Of a DNA stretch of 64,000 nt, positions 56,009-64,000 are shown in pieces (position 1 is the first letter of the stretch; each line of letters opens with the position of its first letter). A model generated the notes under the pieces. That model saw nothing but the letters and a program-made list of their open reading frames with translations. It was not told the DNA's origin and ran no database searches. Origin of the DNA: Rhipicephalus microplus (taxonomy: Eukaryota; Arthropoda; Arachnida; Ixodida; Ixodidae); NCBI RefSeq assembly GCF_043290135.1, contig NW_027464601.1, positions 3,828,001 to 3,892,000 on the forward strand. Direction: 5' to 3'. The translations under genes and the position numbers were made by a program.

Positions 56009-57596
56009 TCATTCTAGCATCCTTCGTGTAAACGTCTTCAGGCGGGCAACATGCGTCACCTCCGTCTTGCATGAACGTCGGCCACTAGTGGTGACACGTG
56101 CAATTTCGTAGTTGACCTCGCTGACACGACGGAGTATCACAAAAGGACCGGCATAGTGTGCCAGTTGCTTTTGGCTCAAGCCACGTCTGCGTATTGGCGT
56201 CCACACCCACACTAAATCACCGGGGGCATAGGTTACATGCCTGTGTTGACTATCGTAGCGAGTTTTGGATGACTCTTGCGCTGCCAGTGTACGTAAGCAG
56301 GCAAGTCGACGGGTCTCTTCCGCACGACACAAGGTTTCAGCAATTGTTAAGTCGTCATGGATGACAAAAGGAATGATAGTGTCCAGCGTATGTCGAGGTG
56401 AGCGAGCGTAGAGCAGATAGAAAGGGCTATAGCCTGTCGTTTCGTGTTTCGATGTGTTGAAGGCGTACGTGACGAACGGTAATACTTCATCCCAGGTTTT
56501 GTGGTCAGAGGCGACGTACATTGACAACATGTTGATCAACGTTCGGTTTGTACGCTCGGCGAGACCGTTATTTTGCGGATGATACGCATTTGAGTGTCGG
56601 AACTTGGAGGCACACAAACGAAGTAATGATTCGACAATATCAGCGGTAAATATTCGACCACGGTCACTTATTATCACGCGAGGAGGTCCGTGTCGGAGGA
56701 TGACTAAGTTCAACAGGAACTCCGAAACCTGGACTGGCGTGGCGGAGCATAAGGCAGCCGTCTCGCAGTACCGCGTCAGGTAGTCGGCGCATACAATTAT
56801 CCGCCGGTTACCTTTTGAGGAGCGTGGAAATGGTCCCATCAGATCAATGCCGACCTTTTCAAAAGGGGAACCGGGAGGCTTTACAGGTTGCAGGTGACCA
56901 ACTGGACCCGAGGAGGGCCGCTTGTGGCTCTGGCACTGCATACAGCTAGCCACGTAGTTCTGAATTGTTTTGCTCATTTTCGGCCAATAGAACCACTCTT
57001 TCGTGCGACTAAGTGTTCGTGCGGTGCCTAGATGGCCATAGGTGGGGTCATCATGCGTGAGACGCAGAACAGACGTTTGGAGGGACGCAGGAACAACCAG
57101 CAGAAAGCGGGCGCCCGTCGTGGACAAGTTTCTCTGGTAAAGAAGACCATTTCGGACGCAGAATCGGCCTTCGCTCAATGAATTTCTCGCTCCAGGGAAG
57201 AGAGCTTTCAAGCTTGGGTCATTACGCTGCTCAGCGGCGAAAGTCACGGCATCGGGAAAGCCAGACGACAGCGAAGCGATAAGGTGGTCAAAGTTATCGC
57301 TTTCACAATCTGTCGATGGTAGCGGCATTCTGGAGAGGCAATCCGCATCAGCGTGTAGACGGCCAGTCTTGTATGAGATGGTGAAGACATGTTCTTTCAA
57401 ACGAATGGCCCATCGTGCGAGGCGGCCGGATGGGTCACGAAGGTTGATCAGCCAACACAGGGAATGGTGATCTGTGACGATAGTGAACGGGCGACCATAG
57501 ATGTATGAGCGAAACCGTTGCACGGCAATGACTACCGCTAGGCATTCCTGTTCGGTCACTGTGTAGTTGCGTTCAGGCTTGCTTAAAGAACGACTT
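56009..57596 (-). CDS. pol: gypsy Pol 3' half: RNase H and integrase (left arm)
   Basis: Open from the inverted-repeat axis to the stop at 56009-56011, about 530 codons. RNase H: FASRSLSKPERNYTVTEQEC with its Glu, TIVTDHHSLCWL with Asp, and HADADCLSRM. Integrase: zinc module ending SCMQCQSHK; catalytic GIDLMGP, ISDRGRIF and NGLAERTNRT (intact triad); C-terminal HYAGPFVILRR module. RT, protease and gag should lie upstream, but the sequence instead turns back on itself at 57597-57604, so the enzyme is a truncated end without a start codon of its own. The spacer bases continue the native reading on this arm. Read as protein, it is identical to the right-arm copy apart from the spacer residues. 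Confidence 0.88.
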
Positions 57597-57604
57597 GCGA
57601 ACAG
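57597..57604. other. axis spacer of the giant inverted repeat
   Basis: GCGAACAG separates CTTAAAGAACGACTT from AAGTCGTTCTTTAAG. On the minus strand these eight bases continue the RNase H codons naturally (LFAS), so the left arm is native through the spacer and the right arm is the turned-back copy. Confidence 0.9.
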
Positions 57605-59192
57605 AAGTCGTTCTTTAAGCAAGCCTGAACGCAACTACACAGTGACCGAACAGGAATGCCTAGCGGTAGTCATTGCCGTGCAACGGTTTCGCTCATACAT
57701 CTATGGTCGCCCGTTCACTATCGTCACAGATCACCATTCCCTGTGTTGGCTGATCAACCTTCGTGACCCATCCGGCCGCCTCGCACGATGGGCCATTCGT
57801 TTGAAAGAACATGTCTTCACCATCTCATACAAGACTGGCCGTCTACACGCTGATGCGGATTGCCTCTCCAGAATGCCGCTACCATCGACAGATTGTGAAA
57901 GCGATAACTTTGACCACCTTATCGCTTCGCTGTCGTCTGGCTTTCCCGATGCCGTGACTTTCGCCGCTGAGCAGCGTAATGACCCAAGCTTGAAAGCTCT
58001 CTTCCCTGGAGCGAGAAATTCATTGAGCGAAGGCCGATTCTGCGTCCGAAATGGTCTTCTTTACCAGAGAAACTTGTCCACGACGGGCGCCCGCTTTCTG
58101 CTGGTTGTTCCTGCGTCCCTCCAAACGTCTGTTCTGCGTCTCACGCATGATGACCCCACCTATGGCCATCTAGGCACCGCACGAACACTTAGTCGCACGA
58201 AAGAGTGGTTCTATTGGCCGAAAATGAGCAAAACAATTCAGAACTACGTGGCTAGCTGTATGCAGTGCCAGAGCCACAAGCGGCCCTCCTCGGGTCCAGT
58301 TGGTCACCTGCAACCTGTAAAGCCTCCCGGTTCCCCTTTTGAAAAGGTCGGCATTGATCTGATGGGACCATTTCCACGCTCCTCAAAAGGTAACCGGCGG
58401 ATAATTGTATGCGCCGACTACCTGACGCGGTACTGCGAGACGGCTGCCTTATGCTCCGCCACGCCAGTCCAGGTTTCGGAGTTCCTGTTGAACTTAGTCA
58501 TCCTCCGACACGGACCTCCTCGCGTGATAATAAGTGACCGTGGTCGAATATTTACCGCTGATATTGTCGAATCATTACTTCGTTTGTGTGCCTCCAAGTT
58601 CCGACACTCAAATGCGTATCATCCGCAAAATAACGGTCTCGCCGAGCGTACAAACCGAACGTTGATCAACATGTTGTCAATGTACGTCGCCTCTGACCAC
58701 AAAACCTGGGATGAAGTATTACCGTTCGTCACGTACGCCTTCAACACATCGAAACACGAAACGACAGGCTATAGCCCTTTCTATCTGCTCTACGCTCGCT
58801 CACCTCGACATACGCTGGACACTATCATTCCTTTTGTCATCCATGACGACTTAACAATTGCTGAAACCTTGTGTCGTGCGGAAGAGACCCGTCGACTTGC
58901 CTGCTTACGTACACTGGCAGCGCAAGAGTCATCCAAAACTCGCTACGATAGTCAACACAGGCATGTAACCTATGCCCCCGGTGATTTAGTGTGGGTGTGG
59001 ACGCCAATACGCAGACGTGGCTTGAGCCAAAAGCAACTGGCACACTATGCCGGTCCTTTTGTGATACTCCGTCGTGTCAGCGAGGTCAACTACGAAATTG
59101 CACGTGTCACCACTAGTGGCCGACGTTCATGCAAGACGGAGGTGACGCATGTTGCCCGCCTGAAGACGTTTACACGAAGGATGCTAGAATGA
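57605..59192 (+). CDS. pol: gypsy Pol 3' half: RNase H and integrase (right arm)
   Basis: Mirror image of 56009-57596 with the same RNase H and integrase motifs and the same stop. It is open without lesion for about 530 codons but lacks RT and any upstream pol. The 400 bp between its stop and the polypurine run contain a 24-bp tandem (ACCTCGCCTTGTGTAACA at 59391 and 59415) and no env-like frame. It cannot act as a complete element. Confidence 0.88.
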
Positions 59193-59611
59193 CTCGCCCA
59201 GAGGGCTTCGTCAGAGAGGAGGAATGATACAAAGTATCACTACCAGGAAAATCAAGGGAAGCGTGGGCAGAGAAGGAAGACGACGTTGCCTCCACTGCGA
59301 TCCCCCTGAGTGGGTACGAGCCATGGCGGTGATCATCATCATTAGACGGTGATCGCGGACTCAGGGCCCATTAAAAACCCCCATTAATTTACCTCGCCTT
59401 GTGTAACATATTTTACCTCGCCTTGTGTAACACTATATTCTATGTGTTGTGAGATTGAATTTTAATGTACAATTGTATTCAGTGATCTATTGTGAATGTG
59501 ACGTGCCATGAGCAACGGACTATGTTACAGTCTTTAAGTGTGTGGTGACTGTTCGCGCTCGTTTGTGTGGTTTTGAATATTATGAGATAATATTCTTAAA
59601 GTGGGGGACAG

Positions 59612-60858
59612 TGTCACAAAACGAGTGCCCAAAAAGGGCGTGCCGCAAATTTTCGCGACGAAACGCCGTTGTGACGCCACGAGGTCAACGATAAAATAAG
59701 AAAACAAACATCCAAAGACTCCCCGGGCGCGCGACTCTCTCCCTCGGAAGCGTAGGTTCGCCGACGAAATCTTCTCGCGTCGGCGGCCGAGCAAGCCCTG
59801 GAATTTTCTCGATGAAAAGGGGCGTGGTGATGCCGGGTTGTGTCATCCGTCGCGGACGGCCCCCGTATCGTCTCGCCCTTTCCCCCAGCCTTCGCTGCGT
59901 ATCGCGCCGACGAAATGATGAGAACTTTCTGGAATCTCGCGCGGAAGTTATTTAATCGAGCAGCCGAGATGGGAGATCAGCAGAAGAACGAAGTTAATGC
60001 CAGAGTGCGTAGGGTATCCCGCCGCGTCTGTCGGTGAAGGTTTTGTCCTTAGTGGCAAAGCAGGAGAAGAAGAAAGTATGCACCAGAGAGCGTAGGGTGG
60101 TCCGCCTTGTGGACGAAGCTTTTTGTCTTCCGTGACAAAGGAAGAGAAGAAGAGGATTTCCTCCTGACGGGTGACGACTCGAGCTACAGGCAAGAGTGTG
60201 TGTCTACCGCTATCGAGCGAAGACGCGTGGCAACAGCTGCGAGTGTGAAGCCGACGTGTTCCCGGTGAAGAAGTTTGAAGCTTGGAGAGCGGCCAAGTGA
60301 AGACGTGAGGTTTCCTGGAAGAGGAACTTCGGGGGCAGCGGAACAACAGAGGTTTCCTGGAAGAGAAACTTCGGGGGCAGCAGAACGACAACAACGCTGG
60401 ACTTTGAGTGAGTGATTCTCGGAAGAGTATCATCCAGACTTTTGTTCCAAGAACTTTGGACTGAATAGGTTTTCTATCTCTTTAGTATTTAGGTGTCTTG
60501 GTTGTTCATTGCATGCGACTGCATTGTAGTGCGTATTGTTGTCTGTGTTATTGTTTCGAGTGTGGCTGCATGTACTGTTGTAGTACGTTGTTTGATTGGT
60601 GACATATTGTATTCAACTATTGTCGAGTGTGCATACTTGCGTACCGTTTTGATCTGCCATAACTGAGAATATAATTTTGTTTTGTTTATCAACTCTCGGT
60701 TCTGACTTGTTCTTTGGGCCACAGCCGGCGTCCGCTGGCGCGCCAAATAGGACCACTTCTAAATTGTCCACGCTTTCGTGGTGCGGTTCGGGGGGCCGAT
60801 ACTTCGGCCCTTGGAATTAGCCCGGCGATCGCCTCCTGAATTACCGGGACTTGTGACA
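59612..60858 (+). repeat. 3' LTR of third gypsy, right arm
   Basis: About 1247 bp, TGTCACAAAACG to GGGACTTGTGACA. Near-identical to 54344-55589 up to about 60690 (I saw two substitutions and one single-base indel). The last 170 bp carry about ten differences. The transition of divergence therefore lies inside the LTR. Confidence 0.75.
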
Positions 60859-60879
60859 CCATTACTCCCACTCCAGTTG

Positions 60880-61060
60880 ATCATTACACCCTTCTGTCCA
60901 CCCGTGCTTCTCTATGTCATCTGTCCATCCCTCTGTGCGTCCATTCGTCCCTGCTTCCATCCGTCCGAGCGTCGTGCTTCTGTTCATCCGTCTCTGCGCG
61001 TCCATCTCTCCCTCCCTGGCCATTCATCCATCCGTCCGTACTTCTGTCCGTATTGCACGA
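60880..61060. repeat. GGACGGAT-type minisatellite, right arm
   Basis: Complement of the array at 54140-54320, with substitutions. Confidence 0.7.
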
Positions 61061-62400
61061 CATACATTGCTATGTGACAATAGCTATCTTGGATGTGTGC
61101 ACACTGTATCAACACCTTCATTCCACGTTTTCTTTTACAGAGCCGTCTTATACCAGGACCAGGTGAGCTGGTGTGTTCCGGTGCCTAATTTTAACGCGGA
61201 AGAGTTGGCTTATAATGTTAAAAGATACGGCCCAAAGAGAGAGCAGGTGCAAATATTTTGACTACGTCTAAGGAAAGCAACCTAGCAGCTTTGCTTTAGC
61301 AGAGGCTTAAATAATCGTTTTACAGCGAGTGCTCTCGGTAACGGGTAGCAATCAACGCGGACCATCAGGCTACCATTTGTCTACGCAGATATGGCTACAA
61401 CCTCCAGTTGATCATTACACCCAGGCACTGTCCTTCAAAACAGTGTCTGTTTTCAGTAGTTGTTCCCGTAGTTTGAACTCAGTCGCACATTGTGAACTTG
61501 AGTTGTAGCCAGTACCGTTCGTTGCTACAAGTGATCTCAATATAAGAATATAATAACAGAGCACATGTAACTACCTAATGAAAGAGCAGACAGCATCTCG
61601 CCACCACATCCCAGGCTTCTGGATTTCAGGGAAAACAATTTAGGGTGTTATACTGGAATCATTTCTCACGATGAAATCAAGCTAACTAAATTTCTTCTTT
61701 TTGTTTGCGGTGAGATACTCCAGCCTTTAACACTGGCTTGTCGCCAGTTATTTCAGAACGCCAGTTAAATTAGGTGGTTCTTGAATTTCGTTAAGGGGGA
61801 AATAAGAAATTTTTAACACGTGTATATTTCGACACGAATTAGTAGATGATGTTGAAAATAACAAAGTTATCACAATTTAAATGCGGCTTATTCTTTATGC
61901 TTGCTTTTTAGTTCTATGTGCAGGTTAAACTTGTGCTATGCTGATCGGTTAGCCATGCACTTTGCGTTCTTGCTCAGTTAATAACCACCCCACACAGATT
62001 ATGACCTTGATATATCCTGTATGCGTAGAGATATCATACGTAAATAGTATTCAGCACAAACACTAAATAAAGACTAGAGCAAGGGGTTGGCCATTAGCTA
62101 AGGCGAGTTATACATAGAGCTCTGAACAGAGCTGCGACAGTGCAGTAACGGGACTTTTTAAATATTTGTGACTTTACCTGTTTCAGCAGTCTGTTTAATT
62201 CATTATTCGTACTTCATGAATACTGCTTGGGGGTACAGTGCACGGTCATATTAAAAAAATATACAGCGTTTGTAAATGCATGTACAGGATACTTACCATG
62301 TGTGATATGTCATACGAGCAGTGAAGAATATTAACCTAGTCGTACACACTCGACTCAAGGTTGCGAACCTTGCTTCACTCTGTTCTTTTTTTTCCACAAG
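61061..62400. other. right-arm spacer; no gene
   Basis: Mirror of 52790-54135. No coding signal beyond frames shared by sequence identity. Confidence 0.45.
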
Positions 62401-62410
62401 TTCCACCTCG

Positions 62411-62690
62411 CCACGGTGGTCTAGCGGGTGCGGTGCTCGACTACCGACTCTGAGCTCATGAGATCGAATCCAGGCGATATCTTCTACATGTTCGATGCAG
62501 GCAAAATGCTTGAGGGCTGCGTATTTAGATTTAGGCGCACATGTTACTCTCTTGGCAGAGTACTTAGAATTAAGTGGAGGCTGGGCTATCTACTTAGGTT
62601 GAGGTGCACTCCAGTTTGTCTAAACCTTAAGAAACCTCCACTACCACGGCTTCCTCTGTAACCACGTGGGGGTTTTAGTACGTTATTTTT
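62411..62690 (+). mobile_element. tRNA-headed SINE, right-arm copy
   Basis: Head CCACGGTGGTCTAGCGGGTG with A-box-like GGTCTAGCGGGTG, B box GATCGAATCC (62462-62471), then the SINE body with TTTAGATTTAGGCGCACATG and CCTCCACTACCACGG. Not a functional tRNA gene: no anticodon arm or acceptor pairing is preserved, and the body follows directly. Confidence 0.75.
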
Positions 62691-62929
62691 ACCATCTTTA
62701 AATATCATCTCCAAGTTTTATAGCGAGAATGCCGCTGCCAGTGATGTATCACAACTCATTGCATTTGCAAAGGGGTGCTAAAGAACAGCCTTTTCGATTG
62801 AATGATCCCTCTAAAGACATTCATAATTTATGAAGCGTGAAAATACTAGCATCGCTCACAGCATCTCGGCTAGAAGTACACGAAAACGGCGTCTGATGAT
62901 CGGGACCAGCAAACCGTACAGACGTAACG

Positions 62930-63163
62930 GTTCGTTGGCTTCTTGGATGGAAGTGCTGTTTGCGCTGTGGTAGGTACACCGAGTCCAAAGTGCTTTATGA
63001 ATACCCTTCCCGGAAAGAGGCTGGACACGCTTCAGTGGGCGTCTCCGCTTGCTTTGGTCCCCATAGTCTAGGTTTTTCTTGCGACGATCTACTTCTCGCG
63101 AGGAGTGAAAAGAAAGACGTTACTAAAGCCATGGAATGTGCTGACAAGAAAATACAAAGGTAG
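62930..63163 (+). other. unassigned open frame, right-arm copy
   Basis: Mirror of 52027-52263, ending ECADKKIQR and a stop. Not identified. Confidence 0.2.
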
Positions 63164-63219
63164 ATCATCAGCATGTGTTAGGGAAGATTCAATAATCAAT
63201 CAATGAAAAAATGGCAGAT

Positions 63220-64000
63220 CCCACTTACAGTGGGAATCGATTATATGCTAAGCACGAATGAGAAATTTGATAAGTCACTTTAAAATCAGCACAACGTTAC
63301 GAGGTGGAGGTAAATGATGCCGCATATGACTTCCGTGTCATGATTATCATATGTGGATGTGTCGTTTACCTTCGTCATCTATTCACGTTACGTAATAACA
63401 AATTTAGAATACGTGGAGCTAGCGAAATAGCCGCGAGCAAGCTATGAGCGTGTTATGTTGTCATGTTCCTACATAACACGCGTGTCAGGATTATCATGTT
63501 TGCACCAGTTATATATTTCGTCATCCATTGACGACACTTAACACCAACTGTGGTATATGTGGAGATAGCAAAACGGCCGCGAGCGCATCATGAAGGGCCC
63601 AATATACTCGGTCAACGAACGCTGGTCGCGAAATGCGACATGCATTGTTTCGCGCTGATGCGTTATCCAGACAACACTGCCTCTCCCTATTTTCGAGACG
63701 GAGGGACGCCAGACGCACTTAAACGCGTATGCGTCGAAGCAACGAAGCGCGGCGCGCGCCTACGGCCGGACCGGCAGCTGACGTGGAAACGCCGGCGTGA
63801 CAGTATACGACAGGACTGGCACCTGGCGTGGAAACGCCGGCGTGACTCGACGAAATGAACGCGAGGCGAGCAAGCGCAGCGCGTCACGTTGAAACGTATT
63901 GGCGCCTTGACAGTGGCATGTAGTCATGTTCTCAAATGACACGCATTTCATGATTATTATGTTTGCACCAGTCACATACCTTTGTCATCTATTGGTGTCA
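63220..64000 (-). repeat. 147-bp-periodic repeat, copy D (inverted, cut by window)
   Basis: Mirror of the right half of copy C: terminal CGAGGTGGAGGTAAATGATG block (about 63300), two units, the GC-rich core (63590-63900) and the start of the unit array at the window end. Its (TATC) array, if present, lies outside the window. Confidence 0.78.

Larger units (their letters stand above)
57605..64000 (-). repeat. right arm of giant inverted repeat
   Basis: Inverted match to 51185-57596 that is still matching at the last base of the window, so the arm continues beyond it. Confidence 0.93.

Noticed and set aside
62403..62480. Possible tRNA gene (A- and B-box-like sequence)
   Set aside because: No cloverleaf pairing, and a SINE body follows. 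Treated as a SINE head.
52027..63163. Conserved small protein in both palindrome arms
   Set aside because: Amino-acid differences are about as frequent as base differences, so shared openness reflects duplication and not selection.

Overview
This window is a eukaryotic, transposon-dense, essentially gene-free stretch of DNA. I see no operons, no ribosome-binding sites and no cellular gene I can name. The dispersed tRNA-headed SINEs, whose body resembles the tick 'Ruka' type as I remember it, together with I-clade and CR1/Jockey-like LINEs, short-LTR Ty3/gypsy elements and a GIY-YIG Penelope-like element, suggest an arthropod, most likely a hard tick. The organism is inferred from repeat content only, not from a host gene.

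Layout. 1-1.1 kb: a broken gypsy RNase H remnant between two copies of an LTR-end-like repeat. 1.8-10.9 kb: an old I-clade LINE on the minus strand (ORF1, endonuclease, RT, RNase H, CCHC), split by a young Ty3/gypsy element at 5528-9511 with identical 163-bp LTRs and a 4-bp target duplication. That gypsy has open gag and pol frames joined by a textbook -1 frameshift signal, but its RT and most or all of its RNase H have been removed in frame. 10.9-19.4 kb: mostly non-coding, with a foldback, a SINE, a decayed RT fragment and copy A of a 147-bp-periodic repeat. 19.4-21.8 kb: a Penelope-like element with an inverted copy of its own tail at its head. 22.0-30.5 kb: a decayed CR1/Jockey-like LINE split by a second gypsy (22962-28018) and by a SINE (29439-29688), each with target duplications. 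30.5-31.5 kb: repeat copy B. 34.3-41.8 kb: I-clade LINE pieces, including one almost complete copy (about 35.0-40.5 kb) disabled by four stops and a frameshift. 42.5-45.6 kb: the only sizeable stretch without recognisable transposons, perhaps holding a short exon. 45.6-49.5 kb: a minus-strand LINE whose ORF1 carries a 2A ribosome-skipping motif behind a hydrophobic N-terminus.

From about 51.2 kb to the end of the window lies one giant inverted repeat centred on position 57600.5 with an 8-bp spacer. Its inner 3 kb per arm is the 3' half of a gypsy element (RNase H, integrase, LTR), almost identical between arms. Its outer 3.3 kb (147-bp repeat copies C and D, a SINE, a GGACGGAT-type minisatellite and anonymous DNA) differs by roughly 5 percent. 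The step between the two levels is abrupt.

There is no cellular pathway here to assemble. The elements relate by nesting, which gives a relative chronology, and by possible dependence: the RT-less gypsy could only move with RT supplied by relatives such as the lineage seen at 22962-28018. All identities rest on reading motifs by eye. No database search was possible.
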